Assembly: GCF_003217215.1 (NCBI RefSeq)
Contig: NZ_QJTD01000002.1
Location: forward strand, 694,654-758,653
DNA from: Winogradskyella epiphytica
GTDB taxonomy: Bacteria; Bacteroidota; Bacteroidia; Flavobacteriales; Flavobacteriaceae
Length of the DNA: 64,000 bases
Direction: 5' to 3'
Shown: positions 34,965 to 43,026 of the stretch, piece by piece
Position numbering within the stretch: the first letter of the stretch is position 1
Layout of the letters: every line of letters begins with the position of its first letter
Position numbers and translations under genes: made by a program
The notes under the pieces: generated by a model
What the model was told of the DNA's origin: nothing
Seen by the model: the letters and a program-made list of their open reading frames with translations, nothing else
The model's database searches: none

Positions 34965-35297
34965 TTAGGCTTTTTTCTGAAGATTTTTATTTCTATCTTT
35001 TAAGTCTTTTAATTTAGCTTCTAAGGTTGAAATAACATCTTCTGCCTTATAACTAGCGTTAGAAACGATAGATTCTACTTGATGATCTAAACTCTCCTTG
35101 CCTGATGCAATAGTATGACCTAAAGAATCTCTTAATTCAGTAGCTTTTCTTGCCGCTTGATCTCTAGTAGCCGCTGCCTCATCTGCAATTCTTCTTCTCG
35201 TTTCACTACCTTTATCTGGTGCAAATAAAATACCTAAAACTGCCCCTACTGCTGTTCCTGCTAAAATTCCTAATACTGTATTTCCGTTATTACTCAT
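34965..35297 (-). CDS. YtxH-domain protein
   Basis: The protein has 110 residues. A glycine-rich membrane helix (TVLGILAGTAVGAVLGILFAPDKGSETR) at residues 6-33 is the YtxH signature, followed by a long coiled helix to the C-terminus. It is the first gene of the three-gene operon and probably a general-stress protein at the inner membrane. A -7 element lies 53 bases upstream. Confidence 0.87.
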   Translation of the reverse strand: MSNNGNTVLGILAGTAVGAVLGILFAPDKGSETRRRIADEAAATRDQAARKATELRDSLGHTIASGKESLDHQVESIVSNASYKAEDVISTLEAKLKDLKDRNKNLQKKA

Positions 35298-35350
35298 GTT
35301 GTTATACGTTTTAAATGATTAAACTTGATTATCAGCGTTTTGCTGTGTTA

Positions 35351-35358
35351 CAAAGATA
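35351..35358 (-). promoter_or_regulatory. Promoter -7 element for the YtxH operon
   Basis: On the minus strand this reads TATCTTTG, matching TAnnTTTG, 53 bases before the ATG of the YtxH gene. Confidence 0.55.
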
Positions 35359-35472
35359 CGAATCTTATAGCATAGAACTTAACTCTTTAGATAGCAATTT
35401 TAGCTGAAAAGCAATTTAGTGTACGGGTTAAAGTTTTGAGTGATAGAACTAATGGTAAACCCTTATAAATGC

Positions 35473-35480
35473 TATATTTG
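35473..35480 (+). promoter_or_regulatory. Promoter -7 element for the aldehyde dehydrogenase gene
   Basis: TATATTTG matches TAnnTTTG, 17 bases before the ATG at 35498. Confidence 0.6.
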
Positions 35481-35497
35481 GTATAAACTCTTTTATT

Positions 35498-36862
35498 ATG
35501 ACTTCTACTATTAAAACTACAAATCCTTACAGTGGAAAACAGCTTGAAACTTATCAATTAGATTCTCCGGCTGATTTAGATAAAAAACTACAATTAGCAG
35601 ATAAAACGTTCAGAACTTGGAAAGATGATGACATCGAAGATCGTGTAGCTCTTTTCAAAAAATTAGCAGATCAATTATTTCAGGAGAAGAAATCATTAAG
35701 CGAACTTATGACCAATGAAATGGGGAAACCTATTTCTGAAAGTCATGCAGAAATAGAAAAGTGTATTTTCCTGATTGACTTCTATATAAAAAATGCCGAA
35801 AAATTTTTAAGAGACGATATTATTGAAACTGATGCCTCTGAGAGTTTTATAAGTTATGATCCTATGGGTTGCGTATTGGCTGTCATGCCATGGAACTTTC
35901 CATTTTGGCAAGTCCTAAGATTCGCCGTTCCAACACTTGCTGCGGGCAACGTAGCCCTATTAAAACACGCTTCTAACGTTACAGGCTGTGCACTTGCCAT
36001 AGAACGATTGTTTACAGAAGCTGGATTTCCTAAAGGTTGTTTTCAAACGTTAATTACAGATCATAATGCTATTGAAGATATCATCGGTAACGACATCGTT
36101 AAAGCGGTCTCATTAACCGGAAGTGACAAAGCAGGTCGAAAGATAGCAGAGCTTGCCGGAAAACACCTTAAACCGTCTCTATTGGAGTTAGGAGGTAATA
36201 ATGCCTGTATCATTTTAGAGGATGCCGATTTAGATAAACATATAGATACCATTGTTAAAGCACGAATGCAAAATTCGGGACAAAGCTGTATCGCAGCAAA
36301 ACGATTTATTGTGGTTGATAAAATATATGAGGAATTTATAGACAAATTCAAATCAAAAGTTGAGAACTTAAAGTATGGGAATCCATTAGAAGAAGATACG
36401 AAAATGTCTTGTCTAGCTCGTGAAGATTTAGCAGAAACCCTAGCAGATCAAGTTCAAAAATCGGTTAAACTTGGTGCTAAAGTACTTGTTGGGAATAAGC
36501 AGGATGCAGCTTACTTTGCTCCTACGATTCTTACGGAAGTGACTAGTGATATGCCTGTATTCAAAGAAGAAACCTTTGGTCCGGTAGCTGCTGTAATTAA
36601 AGTAAAATCTGAAGATGAAGCTTATAAAATGGCAGCACTTTCAAAATTTGGCTTAGGCACTATGGTTTTTACGGCAAATGTCGAAGCAGCTTCAAAACGA
36701 ATTTCAGAAATAGAAGACGGCGCCTTTTTCATTAACGAAATGGTAAAGTCCGATCCGAGATTACCTTTCGGAGGAACAAAAATTTCTGGCTATGGCCGCG
36801 AACTCTCTAAGGAAGGGATGTTGGCCTTTGTAAATAAAAAAACAGTATATATTAATAACTAA
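35498..36862 (+). CDS. NAD(P)-dependent succinate-semialdehyde dehydrogenase
   Basis: The protein has 454 residues. It is an aldehyde dehydrogenase with PWNFPFWQVLRF, catalytic Glu in LLELGGNN, catalytic Cys in NSGQSCIAAKRF and the ending LPFGGTKISGYGRELSKEG. The length (about 455) and sequence type match the short Sad/YneI-like succinate-semialdehyde dehydrogenases rather than GabD. It oxidises succinate semialdehyde to succinate. A 50-residue membrane protein gene follows 10 bases later. Confidence 0.88.
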   Translation: MTSTIKTTNPYSGKQLETYQLDSPADLDKKLQLADKTFRTWKDDDIEDRVALFKKLADQLFQEKKSLSELMTNEMGKPISESHAEIEKCIFLIDFYIKNAEKFLRDDIIETDASESFISYDPMGCVLAVMPWNFPFWQVLRFAVPTLAAGNVALLKHASNVTGCALAIERLFTEAGFPKGCFQTLITDHNAIEDIIGNDIVKAVSLTGSDKAGRKIAELAGKHLKPSLLELGGNNACIILEDADLDKHIDTIVKARMQNSGQSCIAAKRFIVVDKIYEEFIDKFKSKVENLKYGNPLEEDTKMSCLAREDLAETLADQVQKSVKLGAKVLVGNKQDAAYFAPTILTEVTSDMPVFKEETFGPVAAVIKVKSEDEAYKMAALSKFGLGTMVFTANVEAASKRISEIEDGAFFINEMVKSDPRLPFGGTKISGYGRELSKEGMLAFVNKKTVYINN

Positions 36863-36872
36863 AATAGAAGCT

Positions 36873-37025
36873 ATGAAATTTGTAAAAGACGAAGACGACA
36901 AAAGAAAAGACTATTTATTCCAAGATGATGCCAAGACTAAATCAGGGGCTTTAATAATCATTATTGTACTAGTCATATTGGTTGCTGCAGTAATAGCATC
37001 TGGTATTCATTTTAAATGGTTCTAA
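36873..37025 (+). CDS. Small single-span membrane protein (50 residues)
   Basis: The protein has a charged N-terminus (MKFVKDEDDKRKDYLFQDD) followed by one membrane helix (about residues 26-45) and a short end HFKWF. It lies 10 bases after the aldehyde dehydrogenase gene and is likely translated from the same transcript. No family is recognised. Confidence 0.6.
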   Translation: MKFVKDEDDKRKDYLFQDDAKTKSGALIIIIVLVILVAAVIASGIHFKWF

Positions 37026-37051
37026 GCACGAACTTAGACTATAATCGATTA

Positions 37052-38005
37052 TTAAGATTTTTTGGTGGCTATAACACTTATTATTAATATCTGTATAGCG
37101 TGGAAAAGCATTAATGGTAGAAGCACTATACCTATGGTGGCCATGTTTCCGAATAGTATTTTAGAAAATACGGTACCATGCACTAATGACTTCTTTGTAC
37201 CACAAAACTGTGCGGTAATCTGATCCTCTCTTGAGAATTGTAATTTTCGTGAGAGAAACCCTGTGAGATAAAACGCCACCACAAATAAGAGTATAACACC
37301 CACAAATAACAATAGTAAGTCCAAAATTGAAACTGAGCTGAAGATATTGCTCTCAAAGGATTCTGCGAAACTCTTATAGATGATAAGTAGAATTATTGAT
37401 TTATCAAAAACCGTTAGCTTGCTGCTATGTTTACGTGCCAATCCTCCTAAAAATCGCTGCAGAAAAAGACCTAAAATAACGGGTAATAAAATTTGTAGGA
37501 TAAGTTTCAAATAGATGTCTGTAAAGTCGAAATCGGTCTGAGCTTCATTTATAAACAGTCCCATCCACAATGGGGTTATCGCTATTCCTATAATACCCGA
37601 TATACTCGCGTTAAAAATGGCGGCAGGTATATTCCCTTTTGCCATGGACACCATAACCACCGAAGATGAAACGGTTGATGGCAATGCAGCTAAAAAGAAA
37701 AACGCGAGCCAAATCGTTTCTTGTTCTTCATTTTGAACGAAAGGATGGATCGTTAATACTAATAAGGGAAAAATTAGAAATGTCGCCGACTGCACTAATA
37801 CATGCAGTTTCCAGTTTTTCAAACCTTCTTTTAACTGTGTAGCATTTAATTTGAGTCCGTAAAAGAAAAATATAAGTGATATACCTATGGCACTAATAGT
37901 ATCGATGGGTACAATACTATCTTCCGTTCCCCATTGTGGAAATAAGTATGCTATAGCAATGGTAATTATAATACCAAGAACAAACTTATCAATCTTAATA
38001 TTCAT
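37052..38005 (-). CDS. SBF-like (bile acid:sodium symporter superfamily) transporter
   Basis: The protein has 317 residues and nine or ten hydrophobic segments. The segment ISLIFFFYGLKLNATQLKEGLKNWKLHVLVQ is typical of the SBF-like subgroup (YfeH/SLC10A7 type), as is FCGTKKSLVHGTVFSKILFG near the C-terminus. The natural substrate in bacteria is uncertain; bile acids should not be assumed. It is monocistronic. Confidence 0.87.
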   Translation of the reverse strand: MNIKIDKFVLGIIITIAIAYLFPQWGTEDSIVPIDTISAIGISLIFFFYGLKLNATQLKEGLKNWKLHVLVQSATFLIFPLLVLTIHPFVQNEEQETIWLAFFFLAALPSTVSSSVVMVSMAKGNIPAAIFNASISGIIGIAITPLWMGLFINEAQTDFDFTDIYLKLILQILLPVILGLFLQRFLGGLARKHSSKLTVFDKSIILLIIYKSFAESFESNIFSSVSILDLLLLFVGVILLFVVAFYLTGFLSRKLQFSREDQITAQFCGTKKSLVHGTVFSKILFGNMATIGIVLLPLMLFHAIQILIISVIATKKS

Positions 38006-38100
38006 GTATTAATTAATTCTTGATTTATAAATGAGGCCTACAGCTCCTTGATTGATTAATAAAATCAAAACTAAGGTATCGCCCAAAATAAAGATGAATC

Positions 38101-38241
38101 TCACTCTTTTTTAAACAGTAAAACGGCGATTATTAAAAATCCAATTCCTGTAAGCACAGGAGGAAGAATATCCGCACGTAGACCTAATCCAATCATTGCA
38201 ATAGCAATAATTACAAGGAGTATTAAAAGTATATTTTTCAT
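38101..38241 (-). CDS. Small membrane protein (46 residues)
   Basis: Two hydrophobic segments (MKNILLILLVIIAIAMIGLG and PPVLTGIGFLIIAVLLF) are joined by LRADIL, with a basic end KKE. The gene is upstream of the SBF transporter on the same strand (about 95 bases). Similar tiny proteins occur in other flavobacteria; no function is known to me. Confidence 0.6.
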   Translation of the reverse strand: MKNILLILLVIIAIAMIGLGLRADILPPVLTGIGFLIIAVLLFKKE

Positions 38242-38426
38242 CTCTATTCTATTTAAAGTTCATTCTGCTTTTACATGGTCATCTATCCCCTGAACAAAAT
38301 CTAGGTCCTAAAATTTTAAATTCACCTGCTAAATATAGCTTTTCAACGCTCAAGGTGGCCATTAATTCCAAAATATTATATCGTCAGAATTAGAGCAAGC
38401 TCCAGCAGAACTAAAAGATTCTCCGT

Positions 38427-39257
38427 CTATTTATTAAATAAATCCTTATTTAAATTTTGATTGAATTTTATATTTTTAGATAGTTCCTCTACCCATGTAT
38501 CGTTAATCACATTGGCCTCCCAATCCGATTTCGTGTATTTACGATATGTAGTTAAATAGACACCATCAATCTGTTCATAATTCACACGCATTAATAGGGG
38601 ATCTGTTACTTCTTTTGAAACTACCGTAAACAGAAACTGATCGACCAATTGCGTCTTTGGGTTAATATACAATTGATAAGTATCGGTAGCTATTGATTCA
38701 GGAGACTCAAAACTCACTTTAACAACCTCATAGTTATCGCCTTCAATCGTCTTCTGCCCTAAATAATCGTAATTGATTCCAGGGTCTAATAATTTCTGCA
38801 TCATAGCAAACCAATAGAAATTAGTTTTACGTGTAAAAGTAACAGCTTCTATTGCTTCAGTCTCTGATACTTCTTGTCCGTTTATCTTAATCCAAAAATC
38901 CTTTCCATTATACCCTTGCTCCATCTCACCTTTTAATTTTGGCAAAGTTCATTCGTGTTTTAAATAGTTGGCATGAGACAATTCGCCATCAAAAATATAA
39001 GATTCAATAGATACATCCTCTTTCTGATCTGGTGTACGGTAGGTATACTCATAAACAACATCCTTTAAATCTAAAAGATCTTGATAACTACCTGTTTTTT
39101 CAATCATTTCATAGACTAATTCGTGTCCTTTATTCTGAAACTTTGGCAATTCTACCGCTGAAATCTCCTCAGATTTCCCCTCTTTGGTTCCGTTTGCACA
39201 GGCTGCGACTAACATAGCTAATAAAATGGCTATACTTAATTTTGAATAAGATATCAT
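38427..39257 (-). pseudogene. Lipoprotein gene interrupted by one in-frame TGA (LolA-like/DUF6503-type)
   Basis: An intact frame of 277 codons is broken only by TGA at 38949-38951. The first part has a lipobox VAAC with Cys20 and runs to ANYLKHE; the second resumes in the same frame with TLPKLKGEMEQGYNGKDFWIKINGQE. The likely ancestral codon is CGA (Arg), one C-to-T transition away. The sequence resembles flavobacterial LolA-fold lipoproteins (YDYLGQKTIEGDNYEVVKVSF). It is the third gene of the TetR-DsbA operon, seven bases after the DsbA stop. It could also be a sequencing error. Confidence 0.75.
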
Positions 39258-39264
39258 ATATGTT

Positions 39265-39912
39265 TTATTTTGGTTCAAGAATCTCAGTTAACAATTGTTT
39301 AAATACATCTACAGGCTGAGCTCCAGTAACTGCACTTTGTCTATTAAAAACAATGGTAGGTACTGAACTTACGCCTAAGTTTTTCCAATAATTTTGTTTA
39401 GATCGAATCTCTTGGCGCGCGGTTTCATCATCTAACTTTGAAATTGCCTCTTCTGCATTTAAACGAAGGTCTAATAAAACCTGTTTTAAGACATCTCTAT
39501 CTGACACATCCTTTCGCTCACTGAAAAAGGCTTTGGTCAGCGCCATTTTCAATGCGGTTTGTTTTCCAAATGCTTTGGCGTAATCCAATAAAATATGAGC
39601 ATCAAAAGTGTTAACCATACGCATATCGTCAAAATAATCGAAGTTAAATCCAACCTCAGCACCAACCCTTTCCATATGGTTCTGTGATTCCTTCTGCTGC
39701 GCATCACTTACCCCGTATTTTTCGGCAAGGTGTTCATGTAAATTTTGTCCTTCAGCAGGCATATTCGGATTCAATTCAAATGGTTGCCACTCTATATCTA
39801 CCTGATCTTGAAGACCTAATTCTGAAATTGCTTTTTCTAAGCGTTTATAACCAATAGTACACCATGGACAAACCACATCTGAAACCACATCTATTTTTAA
39901 TTTTTCTTTCAT
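39265..39912 (-). CDS. DsbA-family oxidoreductase (FrnE-like)
   Basis: The protein has 215 residues. The active site CPWC lies at residues 15-18 (VVSDVVCPWCTIGYKRLEKA), and the cis-proline region is GVSSVPTIVFNRQSAVTGAQP. There is no signal peptide, so it is cytoplasmic and belongs to the FrnE/2-hydroxychromene-isomerase-like subgroup. It may reduce or isomerise disulfides or glutathione-type adducts. It lies between the TetR regulator and the interrupted lipoprotein. Confidence 0.9.
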   Translation of the reverse strand: MKEKLKIDVVSDVVCPWCTIGYKRLEKAISELGLQDQVDIEWQPFELNPNMPAEGQNLHEHLAEKYGVSDAQQKESQNHMERVGAEVGFNFDYFDDMRMVNTFDAHILLDYAKAFGKQTALKMALTKAFFSERKDVSDRDVLKQVLLDLRLNAEEAISKLDDETARQEIRSKQNYWKNLGVSSVPTIVFNRQSAVTGAQPVDVFKQLLTEILEPK

Positions 39913-39976
39913 TTATTTAAAATTTATGCTCGCTTCGTTTTTTATATCGAAGCCTTCTATTTATAATAATCTATTA

Positions 39977-40543
39977 TTAACTAATGTTTTTGAAGGTTAA
40001 TTCAATATAATCCTCAATTTCTTCTCTACTATTTACACGAGTTGCTGCCGCTAAGCCATGCTTCGCAAGAACTAAATAATTGGCTTCCTTAAGAATAGTT
40101 TCGTCATCCTTCACGGTATGCATTCTTAATTTTTCAATACATATATCTTTTAGCTGCTGCATAAAATCGTCTAACAAATTACGCACCTGTGCATCTTCAC
40201 GGTGGGCAAACTCATTATAGGTATTGGTTAATAAACAGCCTTTTTCGTTGCCGTCTTTAAAACATATAGCTACGGAATCTTTAAAGAATTGTTTAATGTC
40301 CTCAACACCATTAGAAGACGCTTTAAATTTTTCAAAGAGGTCCTTTGTCTTCAATTTATAAGACTTTAAACACTCTAAAAATAGACCATGCTTATTTCCA
40401 AATCTCGAATAGATAGAAAACTTATTAATGCCCATTTCTTTTTCAAGCATTTGCATTGACGTATTTTCATAACCATGACGCCAAAATAAATACAAGGCTC
40501 TGTCTATCACCTCCGCTTCAATATATTCCTTCTTTCTCGCCAT
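39977..40543 (-). CDS. TetR/AcrR-family transcriptional regulator
   Basis: The protein has 188 residues from the ATG at 40543; an in-frame TTG 12 bases earlier is less likely. The N-terminal helix-turn-helix is ALYLFWRHGYENTSMQMLEKEMGINKFSIYSRFGNK. The C-terminal ligand domain includes a Cys-containing segment (FKDGNEKGCLLTNTYNEFAHRE) typical of the AcuR/YxaF-type group. It probably represses the DsbA operon through the palindrome at 40587-40604. Confidence 0.92.
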   Translation of the reverse strand: MARKKEYIEAEVIDRALYLFWRHGYENTSMQMLEKEMGINKFSIYSRFGNKHGLFLECLKSYKLKTKDLFEKFKASSNGVEDIKQFFKDSVAICFKDGNEKGCLLTNTYNEFAHREDAQVRNLLDDFMQQLKDICIEKLRMHTVKDDETILKEANYLVLAKHGLAAATRVNSREEIEDYIELTFKNIS

Positions 40544-40582
40544 CTTCTTATTCAATAAACCAGTTAATTTACTAGTGATTCA

Positions 40583-40590
40583 CAAATCTA
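40583..40590 (-). promoter_or_regulatory. Promoter -7 element for the tetR operon
   Basis: On the minus strand this reads TAGATTTG, matching TAnnTTTG, 39 bases before the tetR ATG and partly inside the adjacent palindrome. Confidence 0.6.
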
Positions 40591-40604
40591 AACAATCGTT
40601 TAGA
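40587..40604. promoter_or_regulatory. Candidate TetR operator
   Basis: TCTAAACAATCGTTTAGA is a palindrome with perfect 7-base arms and a 4-base centre. It overlaps the -7 element of the tetR operon, the position expected for autorepression. Confidence 0.6.
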
Positions 40605-41033
40605 TATATAAATCTTTTTAACATATATATAAGTTATTCAACGGAAAATCATTTAGAGATGATACTCTCATAATTGTATTGATTCTTTCTAAAACCTAGG
40701 CCTTGCCGGTTCATTATCCTGGCGTTTTTTATGTATATTCTATACCTGAAGAATTAAAATTTCACCGATTAATTGATGACTGAGGATGCTTTAATTAAGA
40801 GGCGAATTATGTGCTTAAGCAATTATAAAATCGTTATAAGAATAGTACGTCCTACCAAATTTAATACAAAAGCAGACTTAACTTATTTTTTAATAGTACC
40901 TTTTGACGATAAGAGCTGTTTCAATATGTAATCTAATTCTTTAGATTTGTAGGCACATTTTATAAACATCTAACTATTTATGATATTATAAGTATGTTAG
41001 CATTATTGATAACACCCATTAAAATTGGTAATT
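40605..41033. other. Gap of about 430 bases, with a promoter repeat at its right end
   Basis: No credible coding region is visible. The right part (40881-41002) is copy A of a promoter-bearing repeat that recurs at 42189-42311. The left part is A+T-rich with no structure I can name. Confidence 0.5.
40881..41002 (+). repeat. Promoter-bearing dispersed repeat, copy A
   Basis: Aligned by eye with 42189-42311, it shares ordered blocks: TTAATAGT, ATAAG-CT, AATATGT, AATTC, TAGATTTGTA, CTA-TTAT, ATAAGT and GTTAGCA. It contains the -7 element TAGATTTG at 40942-40949 and ends 31 bases before the ATG of the next gene. Confidence 0.6.
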
Positions 41034-41312
41034 ATGAGTAGTTTAAAAGACATCAAGTCTGAAATCGAAAAATATGCGAATGACTCAAATCTAACTGAAT
41101 TACAAATTGTTGAGAAACTCGAAAATTATTACTTTGATAAAAAAGTAAATGATAATTTAAAGTTGTATAAAAAAGGCAAGAAGAAAGTGAGGGATATAAC
41201 GAAAGATTTGAAAATATCGCCTCGTAAATTCTATGCTATATTACAAAAAAAGAAAATTGAACACAAAAAGTACAAAAAAGATGAGTTAAAGGTCAAAGCA
41301 TCTAACAAATAG
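41034..41312 (+). CDS. Small basic protein with a helix-turn-helix-like segment
   Basis: The protein has 92 residues from the ATG at 41034. It is highly basic and fully helical; VRDITKDLKISPRKFYAILQKKKIE looks like a helix-turn-helix, suggesting DNA binding. The N-terminal KSEIEKYANDSNLTELQIVEKL has the look of another short helical unit. Its promoter lies in the repeat at 40881-41002. I recognise no named family. Confidence 0.6.
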   Translation: MSSLKDIKSEIEKYANDSNLTELQIVEKLENYYFDKKVNDNLKLYKKGKKKVRDITKDLKISPRKFYAILQKKKIEHKKYKKDELKVKASNK

Positions 41313-41543
41313 CTCATTTCCCTTATCGAATTTTGCATTGGAACGAAAATCCGAAATTCCCAAAATTGCTAACCCCATGCCATTTAAAAAAAATGAATAG
41401 AACCATTACTGTAAGTAGTCAAAGACACTCACTTTTTCAGATGTTCTCTTCAAGGTTGCATTATATCGGAAACGAAAAAGTTTGCAGGGTTCAAATAAGA
41501 AAATACTACATAAAGCGACGTTTAATTATGTTTCTTGTTTTTA

Positions 41544-41619
41544 ACTTATTTTCTCGCTTAACAAAACTACATACGAGCGCAGCGAACTAGAAAATCAAAC
41601 CATACACAACGCTGTTACA
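41544..41619. repeat. Degenerate dispersed repeat (copy 2)
   Basis: It shares ordered blocks with 1316-1396, including CGAGCGCAGCGAAC (41574-41587). It ends in CATACACAACGCTGTTAC, close to the right end CATACACAAAACCGTTGCC of the palindrome at 43027-43162. Confidence 0.45.
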
Positions 41620-41676
41620 TATCAATTTGAGAAATGAATTCCCAATTCAATAATTCAATGCAACAAATCTATATTT

Positions 41677-41684
41677 TAGATTTG
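41677..41684 (+). promoter_or_regulatory. Promoter -7 element for the DUF4298 gene
   Basis: TAGATTTG matches TAnnTTTG, 28 bases before the ATG at 41713. Confidence 0.6.
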
Positions 41685-41712
41685 CATATTAAAAACGATA
41701 AATGACCCAATT

Positions 41713-42009
41713 ATGAATGATATAATAGACCGAATTACAAAAATGGAGAATATATTAGACGAACTCACTACAGTTGTTGAGAAATCTGACAAAGCCATGA
41801 ATGAACTTGCAGAATCTTTGAATGATTTAAATACTTTAAAAACATACTATGAATCGCAATATATGAAAGATGTTATGGCCGATAAAAGAAATGAAATCCC
41901 ACAAGACCTTAAAAGAGGTGTTTTAAGTGAGGATGCTGTCTACACGTTGCTCACCGATTTGTTTGAATTATCTAATAAAATGGAAAAATTGAGCAAAAAA
42001 ATAAAATAA
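41713..42009 (+). CDS. DUF4298 domain-containing protein
   Basis: The protein has 98 residues. The family pattern is clear: IDRITKMENILDELT, then LKTYYESQYMKDVMADKRNEIPQDLKRGVLSEDAVYTLL. It is a helical cytoplasmic protein of unknown function, found scattered among bacteria, often in accessory regions. It stands alone with its own promoter. Confidence 0.85.
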   Translation: MNDIIDRITKMENILDELTTVVEKSDKAMNELAESLNDLNTLKTYYESQYMKDVMADKRNEIPQDLKRGVLSEDAVYTLLTDLFELSNKMEKLSKKIK

Positions 42010-42337
42010 TTCTAAACGGAAATCGCACCAGGAATAACCAACACATATCGAATTACTAATACCATATTAAATTAACAGCTTGGGCATTGTCCAATGACTG
42101 ATATGGGTCACGTCCATAAGTTTCTCTAAGATTTAGTGCAATACGCTACCTCTGATTGCTCATCACACCGAAAACGAAAACTGCTCTAATTTGTTTATTA
42201 ATAGTGGGTTATTGTTAATAAGTCTAGTTTTAATATGTGCTTAATTCCATTAGATTTGTAAGTATGTATTGCAAATATATCACTACTTATAACTATATAA
42301 GTTAGTTAGCACCAATTTGAAAAAACAATAACTATTA
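42010..42337. other. 328-base gap, right half is the promoter repeat copy B
   Basis: There is no coding region. 42189-42311 is copy B of the promoter repeat. The left half contains no named structure. Confidence 0.55.
42189..42311 (+). repeat. Promoter-bearing dispersed repeat, copy B
   Basis: This is the partner of 40881-41002. It has the -7 element TAGATTTG at 42251-42258, the same offset (about 61 bases) from the left end as in copy A. It ends 26 bases before the ATG of the DUF4272 gene. Confidence 0.6.
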
Positions 42338-43021
42338 ATGGGAATTTTAGACATTTTCAAATCCGAAAACTCAAAACCAAAAACCGCTCTAAAAAGAAAA
42401 AAAGAAACGGAAAAGTTCCTGAAATCAATTAACGTTCCTTTTATTGAACATCTTCCAATGATTGAAGAGGAAAATGAAGTACGAATTAGAAAACCCGCAG
42501 AAATTACCAAAAGGATTTTAGTATTGACTTATCTGAACTATATTGCTGAAGAACCAGATTCTAAAATTGAGGTAATTGAATTTTTAAAATCTAATGGACT
42601 TTGGGAAAAAGTTTCACCTGATGAAAAGCTATTATTCAAAAGTGAGGAATTGACGGAACAAGAGCTTATTAATATATCTTGGCGTTCGGAGGCAATTTGG
42701 GTATTATTATGGGCAATTAACAAAGTAGAGGAAATTGAACTTCCAATTGAACAAGTAGAAATTATGGAAATAGTTTCAAAATTACCAAAGTTTATGTCTA
42801 ATCCGACTGAATATATTAAATCAGCAACAATAAGACCGACAAGTGAAATTTTGGACTTTTCTGATTTGACTTATAGAATTCACTGGGCGACTCGAAATGC
42901 GGAATTGAATAATGAAAAGTCATTGGAATTTCATCCAAGTATTGTTATGGAAAGACACTATGCAATTAATTGGGTCACTTTTTATGAAGAGGAATGGGAC
43001 GACATATCAACTGACACATAA
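42338..43021 (+). CDS. DUF4272 domain-containing protein
   Basis: The protein has 227 residues. After a basic N-terminus (MGILDIFKSENSKPKTALKRKKE), the DUF4272 core is seen in EITKRILVLTYLNYI, QELINISWRSEAIWVLLWAINKVEEIELP and LEFHPSIVMERHYAINWVTF. Cytoplasmic; function unknown. It is followed within ten bases by the first palindromic element, as a gene followed by its cassette end would be. Confidence 0.85.
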   Translation: MGILDIFKSENSKPKTALKRKKETEKFLKSINVPFIEHLPMIEEENEVRIRKPAEITKRILVLTYLNYIAEEPDSKIEVIEFLKSNGLWEKVSPDEKLLFKSEELTEQELINISWRSEAIWVLLWAINKVEEIELPIEQVEIMEIVSKLPKFMSNPTEYIKSATIRPTSEILDFSDLTYRIHWATRNAELNNEKSLEFHPSIVMERHYAINWVTFYEEEWDDISTDT

Positions 43022-43026
43022 AAAAC

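Larger units (their letters stand above)
41313..41712. other. 400-base gap with a degenerate repeat and a promoter
   Basis: It contains the degenerate repeat at 41544-41619 and, near its end, the promoter match TAGATTTG at 41677-41684 for the DUF4298 gene. A frame of 85 codons at 41333-41590 is judged spurious. Confidence 0.55.

Noticed and set aside
38949..38951. TGA read as selenocysteine
   Set aside because: No SECIS-like hairpin is evident after it, the family residue at this place is likely Arg, and no related selenoprotein is known to me. A nonsense mutation or sequence error is simpler.
41333..41590. Frame of 85 codons on the plus strand
   Set aside because: It starts at a TTG, has an irregular composition without domain features, and runs through the degenerate repeat at 41544-41619. 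It is most likely chance.
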